From Cellulosimicrobium protaetiae (GTDB lineage: Bacteria > Actinomycetota > Actinomycetes > Actinomycetales > Cellulomonadaceae), in NCBI RefSeq assembly GCF_009708005.2, contig NZ_CP052757.1:62001-126000 (forward strand): a DNA stretch of 64,000 nt, given 5' to 3'. The first letter of the stretch is position 1, and each line of letters begins with the position of its first letter. The notes beneath the pieces were generated by a model. It saw nothing but the letters and a program-made list of their open reading frames with translations. It was not told where the DNA came from and searched no databases. A program made the position numbers and the translations under genes. Below, piece by piece: positions 17,005 through 29,404 of the stretch.

Positions 17005-17450
17005 CAGCCGACCTGCATCTCGTCGTACGCGACGGTGAACTTCTCCGTCGCGGGCTCGGTCGCGCCCGCCTTCATCGCGGAGACCTCGACGCTCGACACC
17101 CAGCAGTTCGTGAAGTTGTACGTCTGCAGCTTCGTGCCCGCGTAGTCGAGGAACTGGACCGACGCCGTCTTGCGCGACCCCTTCACGTCACCCTGCATGA
17201 CCGTCTTGAGCCAGTCGGAGATGGTCTTGCTGTCCGTGAGGCCGCGCGTCACGGTGAACTCGCCCGCCTTCGGCCGGCCCATGAGCTGCCGGATCACGTA
17301 CTTGCCGTCGGACGTCTGCTGCTTGTGCTCGATCTTCTCGACCTCGGCCTTGATGCCGCTGACCTCGATGACCTTCGGGACCTGGATCCCGTCGATCGTC
17401 ACGATGAAGGCGTTCGCGGTCGAGGAGTCGAGGGCGTCGGGGAGAGGCAT
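17004..17450 (-). CDS. eCIS inner tube protein 1 (Afp1-type)
   Basis: This 148-residue tail-tube protein: ANAFIVTIDGIQVPKVIEVS, GIKAEVEKIEHKQQTSDGKY, then LMGRPKAGEFTVTRGLTDSK, and a YNFTNCWVSSVEVS strand near the end. It sits right after the sheath gene, the standard sheath-tube order, and is probably the major shaft subunit. A strong GGAG-type ribosome site lies 5' of the ATG. It is a paralogue of the gene at 12830-13282. Confidence 0.93.
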   Translation of the reverse strand: MPLPDALDSSTANAFIVTIDGIQVPKVIEVSGIKAEVEKIEHKQQTSDGKYVIRQLMGRPKAGEFTVTRGLTDSKTISDWLKTVMQGDVKGSRKTASVQFLDYAGTKLQTYNFTNCWVSSVEVSAMKAGATEPATEKFTVAYDEMQVG

Positions 17451-17515
17451 GGTGCGCTCCTTCTGTCAGGTGAGGAACCGGTGTGCGTGGGTGCCGGTCG
17501 GCGGCCGCTCGGCCG

Positions 17516-19081
17516 CTACTCGGCGACGAGGCTCGTGCCGCCCGAGAACTGGGACAGCTGGAAGATCACGAACTCCGCCGGCTTGACCGGCGCGATCCCG
17601 ACCTGGCACACGACCTGCCCCGCGTCGATCCCCTCCGCGGGGTTCGTCTCCTCGTCGCACTTGACGAAGAACGCCTCCTCCGCCGTGAGTCCGAACAGGG
17701 CGCCCTTGCGCCACTCGTTGACGAGGAAGCTCGCGATCGTGCGGCGGATGCGCGCCCACAGCGCCGGGTCGTTGGGCTCGAACACGACCCACTGCGTCCC
17801 CAGGAGGATCGACTCCTCGATGTAGTTGAACAGCCGCCGCACGTTGACGTACCGCCAGGCCGGGTCGGACGAGAGCGTCCGCGCACCCCACACCCGCACG
17901 CCCCGGCCGGGGAACGTCCGGATGCAGTTCACGCCCACCGGGTTCAGCAGGTCGTTCTCCGCGCGCGTGATCGTCGTCGCGAGCGTGATCGCGCCGCGCA
18001 CCACCTCGTTCGCCGGCGCCTTGTGCACGCCGCGCTCGCCGTCGTTGCGCGCCCACAGCCCGGCCACGTGACCCGACGGCGGCACGAACACGTTGCTGCC
18101 CGACAGCGGGTCGAAGATCTTCACGTACGGCCAGTACAGGGTCGCGTACCTCGAGTCGTAGCCCGCGCCGTCCGTGCGCCACTCCTTCACCTGCTGCGCG
18201 TTCAGCCCCGGCGGCGGGTCGAGGATCGCCATGCGGTCCCCCATGAGCTCGCAGTGCGCGATCATCGCGAGCTGCACCGCCTGGAACGTCTCCAGGTCGA
18301 TCGCGCCCTGCTCGAGCGCGGCCACGAGGTCCGGGACGGCGACGATCGTCACGTCGTCGACCGCCTCCAGGCCGCTGAAGCCCGTGCGGTCCGCCGAGTC
18401 GCCGATGTAGTCGTCCGCGCTCAGGTCGGCCGTCGACGGGGGCAGCGGCTCCGGCTCCGGGACGACGAGCTCGACCGTCCCCTTCTCCGGGCGCATGAGC
18501 GCGCTGCCCTGGGCCACCTCCTCCAGGAGGATGACCTTCGACTCCTGCTTGACCTTCGTCGCGACGTTGTCCGCGCCCCGCTTCGTCGTCACGTTGTCGA
18601 ACGACTCCGCCTCCTTGCCGTCGACCTTGACGACGAGGCGGAACTGGTCGTCCGACGGCGAGTCCCCGCCGGCGTCCGCGACCTCGACCGAGATCTTCTT
18701 CGGCTTCCCCGACGACGCGCCGTCGAGCGCCGTCACCCGGTAGCCGCCCAGGGCCGCCTCCGGCGGGCCTGCTGCGATCGCCTTCGGGGTGTTCTTGCCG
18801 CGGCCGGACGTCGGGGCCGCCCCGCCGACCCGCACCACGTAGCAGTTGCCGCCGCCGTTGAGGAAGTACCCGTACACCGCGTGCGCGAGGTACGAGCCGG
18901 CCACGAAGTCACCGAACGTCTGCGAGAACTGGGACCAGTTCGACACCAGGGTCGGCTCGTTCACCGGCCCCTTCGCCGCGAGACCGACGAACGCCGCGAC
19001 CGACGTGCCGACCCCCTCGATGGGCCGCGAGCCGGCCTCGACCTCTTCCACGTACACGCCGGGCGAGAGATACGTCGTCAT
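17516..19081 (-). CDS. eCIS contractile sheath protein (Afp2-4-type)
   Basis: This 521-residue sheath subunit begins TTYLSPGVYVEEVEAGSRPI, the hallmark of contractile tail sheaths. Other signatures are VGTSVAAFVGLAAKGPVNEP, then NPVGVNCIRTFPGRGVRVWG and WRYVNVRRLFNYIEESI in the conserved C-terminal half, ending in a VCQVGIAPVKPAEFVIFQLS strand. Sheath rings contract to drive the tube. Only one sheath gene is present, as in other actinobacterial eCIS. An AGGAGG ribosome site lies 10 bases upstream, and a hairpin (19104-19125) lies in its leader. The opposed toxin-antitoxin genes mean it needs its own promoter or read-through. Confidence 0.96.
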   Translation of the reverse strand: MTTYLSPGVYVEEVEAGSRPIEGVGTSVAAFVGLAAKGPVNEPTLVSNWSQFSQTFGDFVAGSYLAHAVYGYFLNGGGNCYVVRVGGAAPTSGRGKNTPKAIAAGPPEAALGGYRVTALDGASSGKPKKISVEVADAGGDSPSDDQFRLVVKVDGKEAESFDNVTTKRGADNVATKVKQESKVILLEEVAQGSALMRPEKGTVELVVPEPEPLPPSTADLSADDYIGDSADRTGFSGLEAVDDVTIVAVPDLVAALEQGAIDLETFQAVQLAMIAHCELMGDRMAILDPPPGLNAQQVKEWRTDGAGYDSRYATLYWPYVKIFDPLSGSNVFVPPSGHVAGLWARNDGERGVHKAPANEVVRGAITLATTITRAENDLLNPVGVNCIRTFPGRGVRVWGARTLSSDPAWRYVNVRRLFNYIEESILLGTQWVVFEPNDPALWARIRRTIASFLVNEWRKGALFGLTAEEAFFVKCDEETNPAEGIDAGQVVCQVGIAPVKPAEFVIFQLSQFSGGTSLVAE

Positions 19082-19103
19082 GTCGTCGTCGCCTCCTAGG
19101 GAA

Positions 19104-19125
19104 CACGCTGGTGAGGACCAGCGTG
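19104..19125 (-). promoter_or_regulatory. Perfect hairpin in the leader of the sheath gene
   Basis: CACGCTGGT and ACCAGCGTG pair perfectly around a GAGG loop (transcribed as CCTC on the minus strand). The hairpin ends 22 bases before the sheath ATG, just 5' of the AGGAGG ribosome site. It may stabilise the highly expressed structural mRNA, be an operator, or be a processing site. A second perfect inverted repeat, 7-bp arms at 19200-19206 and 19215-19221, lies further upstream. Confidence 0.5.
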
Positions 19126-19236
19126 GCCCGGCGACGACCGCGTGCTCAGGGCCGGACGGCTACCTGCCGGGGCAGAGGGTGCTGCCCGATCGGGCCGACG
19201 CTCTCGTCCAGGTTCGAGAGCCGCACCATCAGGCCC

Positions 19237-19254
19237 CGTATCACCGGTGATACG
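19237..19254. promoter_or_regulatory. Palindromic operator of the toxin-antitoxin pair inside the eCIS array
   Basis: An uninterrupted 18-bp palindrome with the half CGTATCACC ends 8 bases before the antitoxin ATG. It is a likely autorepression site for the Phd-type antitoxin. The spacing leaves no room for a ribosome site, so the antitoxin mRNA may be leaderless or nearly so. On the other strand the same site lies about 160 bases upstream of the sheath gene and could influence that promoter. Confidence 0.7.
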
Positions 19255-19262
19255 CTTACCCC

Positions 19263-19502
19263 ATGACCGAGACCGTTTCCGTGCGAGAGCTCAGGAACCA
19301 CGGCGGACGTGTTCTGGATGACGTCGCCCGTGGGCACGCCGTGACGGTCACGCGCGACGGCGAGCCGGTCGCCGAGCTCCGACCGGCAGCGCGTCGTGGA
19401 CTCGGTGCCGCCGAGCTCATCGCGCGTCGACAGCACCTGCCCGACGTGGATCCAGCGGCGCTCCGCACCGACGTCGACTCCGTCGTCGACATGTCGCTGT
19501 GA
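19263..19502 (+). CDS. Phd/YefM-type antitoxin (second pair)
   Basis: This 79-residue protein, TETVSVRELRNHGGRVLDDV followed by HAVTVTRDGEPVAELRPAAR, is a standard Phd/YefM antitoxin N-terminal fold with a helical C-terminal tail (ELIARRQHLPDVDPAAL) that should bind the toxin. It is not closely similar to the antitoxin at 1171. It overlaps the toxin by GTGA and is encoded against the direction of the surrounding eCIS genes. Confidence 0.88.
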   Translation: MTETVSVRELRNHGGRVLDDVARGHAVTVTRDGEPVAELRPAARRGLGAAELIARRQHLPDVDPAALRTDVDSVVDMSL

Positions 19503-19951
19503 CCGCCGCGGATCCACGGCGGCGCACTCGACCGGCCCAAGGGCTGATCGACACCAACGTCGTGATCCTGCTCAAGCACCTCGACGCGACCGAGCTGCCT
19601 GACGAGCCACTGGTCAGCGCGGTCACGATTGCCGAGCTCTCCGCCGGCCCGCACCTGACCGACGACCCGCACGAGCGCGCCGCGCGGCAGGCTCATCTGC
19701 AGCAGGCCGAGGCGGACTTCGAGTCGATCCCGTTCGACACCCAGGCGGCACGCGCGTTCGGACGGGTTGCGGCCGACCTCCGGCGTGCCGGGCGCAAGAG
19801 CACCGCTCAGGCGCTCGACGCACTCATCGCGGCGACCGCCGTCGCCCACGGCCTTCCCGTGTACACGACCAACGCCGCCGACTTCACCGGGATCGAGAAC
19901 CTCGATGTGCGCACCGTGGCGCGGCCGCGGACAGACCTCCCCGACGGCTGA
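19499..19951 (+). CDS. vapC: VapC-type PIN-domain toxin (second pair)
   Basis: This 150-residue PIN protein has GLIDTNVVILL (catalytic Asp), SAVTIAELSAGPH (Glu), QALDALIAATAVAHGLPVYT (Asp), and TTNAADFTGI (Asp). The order is that of VapC RNases. The start is the GTG overlapping the antitoxin stop; about 15 Arg/Pro-rich residues precede the PIN core, so a slightly later start is possible. It ends 39 bases from the converging effector gene. The pair splits the eCIS array between cargo and sheath genes. Confidence 0.88.
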   Translation: MTAADPRRRTRPAQGLIDTNVVILLKHLDATELPDEPLVSAVTIAELSAGPHLTDDPHERAARQAHLQQAEADFESIPFDTQAARAFGRVAADLRRAGRKSTAQALDALIAATAVAHGLPVYTTNAADFTGIENLDVRTVARPRTDLPDG

Positions 19952-19990
19952 GGCACGGACGACGGTGATCGGGGCCCTGCTCGCCGCGAG

Positions 19991-21517
19991 TCATGCGAAA
20001 TGGAAGACGAAGAGCGATTCACTCACGTCGATCGTCGCTCCGGTGATCGCCTTGATTGCCAGGAGCGCTCCCTGCTGGAGGACCAGGTGCAGCGCGGCAG
20101 CGCCGTTCGCGCTTCCCAGCATGGCGTAGAACAGGTCGCGATGCTGGGCCTCCGTCGAGAACGGCCCGACCTCGGCGCGGGCCGAACGCCCGTACCACGA
20201 CCTTGCGTACCCCAGCACGACAACTCCGTCGTTCGACACGACCGCTTCCCGTCGCAGCTCTTTCGGGGCAGCCTCAGAGAACATGGCGCGATACGCGGCG
20301 AACAACAGGTCGTTGAGTCGGATCTTCTTTCCAGGGCCTTCCCCGTGCTTGTTGTTCGTCGCCACCATCCCTGCGGGACCAACTCGACCCTCGTACTTCC
20401 CCGAGTACGCGCCCTCGAATCGCCCGGATCCGCGCGCGTTGGACGGAGCCTCGACCTTGTGGACCAGGGACAAGGAAAAGTCGAACTCACCGTCCTTCGC
20501 CGGAGTGAACTTTATTGCTTCGACCATCTCGGGAGGCAGAGTGCCCCGATTTTCCCCGCCGGAGCTCATAGCGAGCAGTTTGCCGTGTCTGAGAAGTCCT
20601 GTTTCTACCAGCACAGAGAGGGCCGGCACATTTCCTTGGATTGTGCGCCGCATATCAGGGTCTACCTTCGCCCAAGCCTCCCCCTCCGGCGCCTTTTTGA
20701 GGATCGCCACCCTCTTCGCGCGCTCCTCCAAGTCCGCAAAGTTTCTGAAGGTGTACGTTTCCTCCGATGAATGCCAGGCGCGCGCATCCTCTTCCCATGG
20801 TTCGTTTCCGAGCTTCGCCAGCCGATGACTGTCGTCCTGCGCGGTGAACGCGACGGTTCTCTGGATCGCGCGTCCTGAGATCCGCCCTCCGGAGAGAACG
20901 GTGTCCGCCATCCGCACCGGTACACGCATCACGCGCGCGGCGGTCGCCTCGGCCTCGCGTTCGAACCGGTCACCGGGGTCGGAGATGCTCACGCCGTCGC
21001 CGGTCGGCGTGCCGGAGACCGGGCCGCTGCGCTGCTGCACGACATGGGTCAGCTCATGGGCGAGCATCGTGCGACCGGCCGTCGACGTCGTATCGAACTT
21101 CCCAGCGCCGAACACCACGTCCCTCCCCACCGTGTAGGCGTGCGCCCCGACGGTTGCGGCGGACGACGCGGCGGTGCCGCCGGTGTGGACGCGCACGTCC
21201 GAGAAGTCCGCGCCGAGGCGGGACTCCATGTCTTCGCGCACGTCCGGAGCGAGGGGCGAGCCGCCACCGCGCCCGACGACGTCGAGCACAGGTGACCGGG
21301 CGCCGTCGAGGACGCGTTGCAGAGCCTCGTTGCCGAGGTGCCGTTGCAGCGCCGCGACGTCCTCGACGCCGAGTGCTCCGACGTCCACGGTGGCGAGAGT
21401 CGCGGCACCGTTCGCCGGACCATTGTCCGTGGTTCGGAGGTCTGGCGGCCCGACAGCCCGGCCGGGCAGGCGCGGGCGCGCTTCGTGGTGGGCGTCGGGC
21501 TTGTGTTCGCGTGTCAT
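19991..21517 (-). CDS. Candidate eCIS effector: DUF4157 leader with unknown C-terminal domain
   Basis: This 508-residue protein has three parts. Residues 1-75 carry the motif LQRHLGNEALQRVL, typical of cargo-like proteins of actinobacterial eCIS. Residues about 85-165 form a DUF4157 (eCIS core) domain with SRLGADFSDVRVHTG, then AYTVGRDVVFG and the HExxH helix AHELTHVVQQ (H154, E155, H158). Residues about 220-508 are an unrecognised domain. The DNA for that last part (about 19991-20850) is visibly less GC-rich, with codons such as ATA and AAA, suggesting separate acquisition. I infer a toxin loaded through its leader; activity is unknown. No adjacent immunity gene is apparent. Confidence 0.82.
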   Translation of the reverse strand: MTREHKPDAHHEARPRLPGRAVGPPDLRTTDNGPANGAATLATVDVGALGVEDVAALQRHLGNEALQRVLDGARSPVLDVVGRGGGSPLAPDVREDMESRLGADFSDVRVHTGGTAASSAATVGAHAYTVGRDVVFGAGKFDTTSTAGRTMLAHELTHVVQQRSGPVSGTPTGDGVSISDPGDRFEREAEATAARVMRVPVRMADTVLSGGRISGRAIQRTVAFTAQDDSHRLAKLGNEPWEEDARAWHSSEETYTFRNFADLEERAKRVAILKKAPEGEAWAKVDPDMRRTIQGNVPALSVLVETGLLRHGKLLAMSSGGENRGTLPPEMVEAIKFTPAKDGEFDFSLSLVHKVEAPSNARGSGRFEGAYSGKYEGRVGPAGMVATNNKHGEGPGKKIRLNDLLFAAYRAMFSEAAPKELRREAVVSNDGVVVLGYARSWYGRSARAEVGPFSTEAQHRDLFYAMLGSANGAAALHLVLQQGALLAIKAITGATIDVSESLFVFHFA

Positions 21518-22602
21518 TGCGTCGTCTCCTTGGAGCTCGCGCCGACCTTCTTCCGTCCCACTCCCCCGGTGCGGCCGAGGATCTCCTCGGGCACGACCTC
21601 GTCGATCCGTGCCGCGGTGCGGAAGTCGGAGGCGTCCCGAAAGTAGTAGTCGACGAGCCCCGGGGCGTCGATCCCGGTCCACGCCATTACCTCGCGGATC
21701 TCGGTGACGTTCTTCGCGTAGAACTCGCCCGACTTCTCCTTCTTCAGCGCCATGAGCACCAGCGTCGTGACGAGTTCCGTCGCACCCTCGACGAGCCCCG
21801 GCCACCCCCGGGCGTCGCCGTCGCCCACGTGCTTGTCCCAGCCCGCTCCCGAGAGGATGTGCAGGGCCTCGTGGATGGCGTGATGTGGCTGGACCACGCC
21901 GGCGCGCAGGTTGAGGTGTCGTGGCGCGCCGTAGCGTTCCGCGAACGCGAGGGCGCGCCAGCTCCCCATGACGATCTGGAGCGTCCGGGTGTCGGTGACC
22001 TGGACCCCGGGGATGGCCAGCCACTCGGCCAGTCGCAGCCGTGCGAACTCGGCCGAGCCGACGACACGGACCCGGCCGACGAGGGCGGTCACGAGGCGGC
22101 CACGTGCGGACTGCGGGAGCCAGCTCACGCCGGCGAGGTCTCGGAGCAGCTCGACCTCCACGGCTCGGCGGTACGCGTCCGGGTCTCGACGCTGCCGGTC
22201 CAGTTCGGCCGCGGCGTCGCGGATCTGTCCCTCGAGCTGGAGGTAGTGCCGGGCGTCCGTCTCGACCGTCGCGAGGTCCTTCGCCGCGTCGAGGACCTCC
22301 CGGGCCGGGACCGTTCGGCCGAGCACCTCGGACAGGACGCGAGGAAAGTCGAGCACGATCGCGCGCTGGACGTCTTCGGGCAGCGTCTTCACCTCCGCCA
22401 CCGTCACCGCCCGCTGCACGACGGCACCCGCGGTGGGCGCGAGCGCCCGTGACACCCCCGCGTTGCCCACGTCGTGCTGGAACGCGGTCACCGCGGCGAG
22501 GTGCCGCGGACTTTCGTGCCCGTGCGTCGTCGCGTGGCGTGGTGTGCTCGCGGGCGCCTGACGCGGCGAGGCGGGGCGGGGGCGTTCGTCGTGCTCGGTC
22601 AT
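21514..22602 (-). CDS. Candidate eCIS effector: putative zinc metallopeptidase
   Basis: This 362-residue protein has a low-complexity head (about 1-40), then FQHDVGNAGVSRAL and VVQRAV, related to the GNxxVxR cargo motif of its neighbour. The C-terminal part has an HExxH motif in HHAIHEALHILSG (about 240-252) and, about 25 residues on, VEGATELVTTL, which fits the third ligand Glu of gluzincin peptidases. Function by homology is unproven; I infer a zinc peptidase delivered by the eCIS or acting on cargo. It overlaps both neighbours by ATGA, placing it firmly in the operon between the ATPase and the DUF4157 gene. Confidence 0.78.
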   Translation of the reverse strand: MTEHDERPRPASPRQAPASTPRHATTHGHESPRHLAAVTAFQHDVGNAGVSRALAPTAGAVVQRAVTVAEVKTLPEDVQRAIVLDFPRVLSEVLGRTVPAREVLDAAKDLATVETDARHYLQLEGQIRDAAAELDRQRRDPDAYRRAVEVELLRDLAGVSWLPQSARGRLVTALVGRVRVVGSAEFARLRLAEWLAIPGVQVTDTRTLQIVMGSWRALAFAERYGAPRHLNLRAGVVQPHHAIHEALHILSGAGWDKHVGDGDARGWPGLVEGATELVTTLVLMALKKEKSGEFYAKNVTEIREVMAWTGIDAPGLVDYYFRDASDFRTAARIDEVVPEEILGRTGGVGRKKVGASSKETTQ

Positions 22603-24647
22603 CGCTCCACCAGCTCCCAGTACGGTCCGAACTCGGACGGCTGGGTGAGCCGGCCGAGCTTGCGGTGCTCGCGGTGCACCGCGGTGACGAGGTGCCGCAT
22701 CTCGACGACGCCGGAGCCGGCGGCGGCGAGGTAGGCGGCGGTGACGGCGGCGGAGCGGATGGCCCCGCCGGCGAGCTCGAAGGCCTTGGCGCAGAAGTCG
22801 AGGTCGAGGTCGTCCCCGCGCGGGACCGCGGGACCGAGGCACCGGTCCCACAGGAGGCGGCGCGCGGCGTCGTCGGGCACGGGGAAGTCGACGACGACGT
22901 CGAGGCGGCGCGTGAACGCCTCGTCGATGTTGGCGCGCAGGTTGGTGGAGAGGATCACGAGCCCGTCGAACGTCTCCAGTCGCTGCAGCAGGTAGGCGCT
23001 CTCGATGTTGGCGTAGCGGTCGTGGGCGTCCTTCACCTCGGAGCGGCGGCCGAACACGGCGTCGGCCTCGTCGAACAGGAGGACTGCGTTCACGCCCGCG
23101 GCGCCGGCGAAGATGCGTTCGAGGTTCTTCTCCGTCTCGCCCACGTACTTGTCGACGACGGCAGCGAGGTCGACGACGTACAGGTCGAGGCCGAGGTCGT
23201 GCGCGACGACCTCGGCGGACATGGTCTTGCCTGTCCCGGACCCGCCCGCGAACAGGGCGGCGACGCCGCGACCGCGCGCGCCGCCGGGCCGCATGCCCCA
23301 CTCGCCGAGGACGCGGTCGCGGTGCCGGGCGCGCTGCGACACCTCGCGCAGGGTCCGCAGCGGGGCGTCGGCGAGCACGAGGTCGTCCCACCCGACGGCG
23401 GGTTCGACGCGCCGCGCGAGGCGGTCGAGGCCGGTCCCGTTCTCGGCGCGCGCGCCACGTCGCACGTCGTCGGCGGTCACGCGGCCGTCGGGCCGCAGCA
23501 CCGCCTGCGCGACGGCGGACCGCGCCGCCCGCGCGACCTGCTCGGGCCGCAGCCGGAACGGTGCGGTGACGGCGCCGACGTCGACCCCGGACCCGGGTAG
23601 CCCGAGCGCCACGGACCAGAGGGTGGTGCGCTGTGTCGTGGTGGTGGCCGGCTCGTCCACGAGCAGCGGCGCGGCACCGGCCCAGGCCGGGTCCCAGGCG
23701 CGCTCGCCCACGAGGACGGTGACGCCGGGGTCGCCGGTCAGCGCCTCGACCGCGCCGGGGGTGTCGCACACCGCGTCGACCGGCTCCGCGACGAGCGCGG
23801 CCCCGCGCAACGTCGCCTCCAGGACCGCGGCGCGGACGGTCGCCACAGGGTCCGCGCCCGCGCGTCGCAGGTCCAGCCCCACGACCTCCCTCGCGGGGCT
23901 TCCGTGCGCGAGCGCCGCAGCCGCCGACGACGCCGCCGCGCCCCCCGCGGGCTGACGGACGTGCACGAGCCGCACCCCGGCGTCGAGCACGGCACGCAGC
24001 CGCGCGGTCCCGCCGGTCTCGACGGGCACCGGGTCGGTGAGCGCGTCCGCGAGCGCCGGGTCGGGCGTGTCGTCGCCGAGCAGGTGCGCGACGACACGGT
24101 CCGGCACGCGCAGCGCTCGCCCGGGCAGGGGCCGGTCGCCGTCCTCGACGACGACGAGGCCGAGGTCGACGAGTGGCCCGTGCGTCACGCGGTGCCGCGC
24201 CGACGCGGACGTGAGCGACACCCCGCACAGCGCGAACCCCGTCGCGACGGACGGGCGGCGGCGCGACACGTCGTCGTTGAGGTAGCCGAAGAGCTGCTCG
24301 AACCGGTGGTCGATCTCCCCGGCAAGCGCGACGACGAGCAGCCCGGTGTCGAGGTCGGTGAGGTCGGCGGACCGCGCGAGCGCGCGCAGCCGCACCGTCT
24401 CGCCCGCCCTCTCCGCGGCATGAGCCGCGGCCTCGACCCGGGCGGCGAGGTCGGCGGCGACGTCGGGGTCGGCGGCGGGGCGCGGCCCGGCGAGCAGGTG
24501 GTCCACGGCCGCGTCGGTCAGGTAGAGGCCGCGGAACGGGTCGTCCGCGGCGGGGTCGCCGACCCGGCGGCGGGTGACGAGTTCGCGCACCTGCTCCTCG
24601 AGGACGGCGAGCCGTCCGGCGAGGTGCGCGACGCTCGCCGCGGTCAC
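22599..24647 (-). CDS. eCIS AAA+ ATPase (Afp15-type)
   Basis: This 682-residue protein has a helical N-terminal region (LAGRLAVLEEQVRELVTRR), a degenerate middle, and a C-terminal AAA+ module: Walker A GGSGTGKT (about 467-474), Walker B LLFDEADAVFG (about 519-529), sensor-like ILSTNLRANIDEAF, and arginine-finger-like RRLDVVVDFP. The Afp15 family is essential for eCIS particle assembly. The start is the GTG overlapping the upstream stop (GTGA); the open frame extends further upstream but that part is Arg-rich shadow sequence. The two-ATPase-fold length (over 650) is usual for actinobacterial members. Confidence 0.93.
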   Translation of the reverse strand: MTAASVAHLAGRLAVLEEQVRELVTRRRVGDPAADDPFRGLYLTDAAVDHLLAGPRPAADPDVAADLAARVEAAAHAAERAGETVRLRALARSADLTDLDTGLLVVALAGEIDHRFEQLFGYLNDDVSRRRPSVATGFALCGVSLTSASARHRVTHGPLVDLGLVVVEDGDRPLPGRALRVPDRVVAHLLGDDTPDPALADALTDPVPVETGGTARLRAVLDAGVRLVHVRQPAGGAAASSAAAALAHGSPAREVVGLDLRRAGADPVATVRAAVLEATLRGAALVAEPVDAVCDTPGAVEALTGDPGVTVLVGERAWDPAWAGAAPLLVDEPATTTTQRTTLWSVALGLPGSGVDVGAVTAPFRLRPEQVARAARSAVAQAVLRPDGRVTADDVRRGARAENGTGLDRLARRVEPAVGWDDLVLADAPLRTLREVSQRARHRDRVLGEWGMRPGGARGRGVAALFAGGSGTGKTMSAEVVAHDLGLDLYVVDLAAVVDKYVGETEKNLERIFAGAAGVNAVLLFDEADAVFGRRSEVKDAHDRYANIESAYLLQRLETFDGLVILSTNLRANIDEAFTRRLDVVVDFPVPDDAARRLLWDRCLGPAVPRGDDLDLDFCAKAFELAGGAIRSAAVTAAYLAAAGSGVVEMRHLVTAVHREHRKLGRLTQPSEFGPYWELVER

Positions 24648-25258
24648 GACGGCCTCCGGTGCCGCCGACGCCGCGGGTCCGCACCGCCGTCGGGCAGGGT
24701 GCTGCTCGCGGCGAGCAGGAGCTCGTCGCGCACGGGCGGCCCGACCTCCGGCCGCTCGGGACGCAGCAGCGGGGCGGTGACGGCGACCTCGACGGAGGGC
24801 TTGAGCTCGCCGCCGAGCGACGACCACACGTCGGTGACGCTCCGGTCCTCCGCGGGCGGCATGCCGACGGTCACCGGCACGGGGCCGCCGACCTCCGCGA
24901 GCGACCCCACGACGTGCTCCGCGGGCAGCGCGTCCAGGCCGATGAGCGCGGCGAGCACGCGATCGAGCAACCGGTGCTCGTCCTCGGGGCGCTGCGTCCA
25001 GGCGGTCACGAGGTAGGACAGCCGGAAGTGCCGCGGCGGTTCGACGCGCGCGACGACCGTGCCGTCCGTGCCGCGGCGGTCGACCAGCCCGTGCGCGCGA
25101 CGCTTCACGTCCTCGCGCACGTCGTACAGGTAGACGTCGACCGTCGGGGCGTTGCGGCGGGCCGCCCAGTCCTTCGTGGGCGCGTCGAACGCGACGTCGA
25201 TCTCGCCCAGCGCACCCCGCACGAGCGCGCGCAGCGCGTCGTCCACCTCGGTGATCAT
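24644..25258 (-). CDS. eCIS cap / terminator protein (DUF4255, Afp16-type)
   Basis: This 204-residue protein begins ITEVDDALRALVRGALGEID and has NAPTVDVYLYDVREDVKRRA and LSYLVTAWTQRPEDEHRLLD, the signature of DUF4255 (Pvc16 N-terminal). Afp16/Pvc16 caps the end of tube and sheath and ends polymerisation. The C-terminal 20 residues are Arg-rich. It lies 4 bases after the propeller gene and overlaps the ATPase gene by GTGA. Confidence 0.93.
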   Translation of the reverse strand: MITEVDDALRALVRGALGEIDVAFDAPTKDWAARRNAPTVDVYLYDVREDVKRRAHGLVDRRGTDGTVVARVEPPRHFRLSYLVTAWTQRPEDEHRLLDRVLAALIGLDALPAEHVVGSLAEVGGPVPVTVGMPPAEDRSVTDVWSSLGGELKPSVEVAVTAPLLRPERPEVGPPVRDELLLAASSTLPDGGADPRRRRHRRPS

Positions 25259-25262
25259 CGCG

Positions 25263-29174
<3,912 letters not shown>

Positions 29175-29404
29175 CTCCCGTCGCGCGGCACGGCACGGAC
29201 GCGCCCCGACCGCCCTTCCACGCTCGCGGACGGCACGCCCGGTCCGCAGCGGAATCGGACCCGCCGATCGCGCACCGACCCGTGCCCGAAGGGGCAGATC
29301 GGCCCTCTCCCGAGAGAGCGCCCCCGGGACCGAGGACAGCGTCGCCCAGCACCTCCTCTGGGCTCCCGGTGCAGGAGGTCGCTATCCCGCGAGGCCCTCC
29401 TGGC

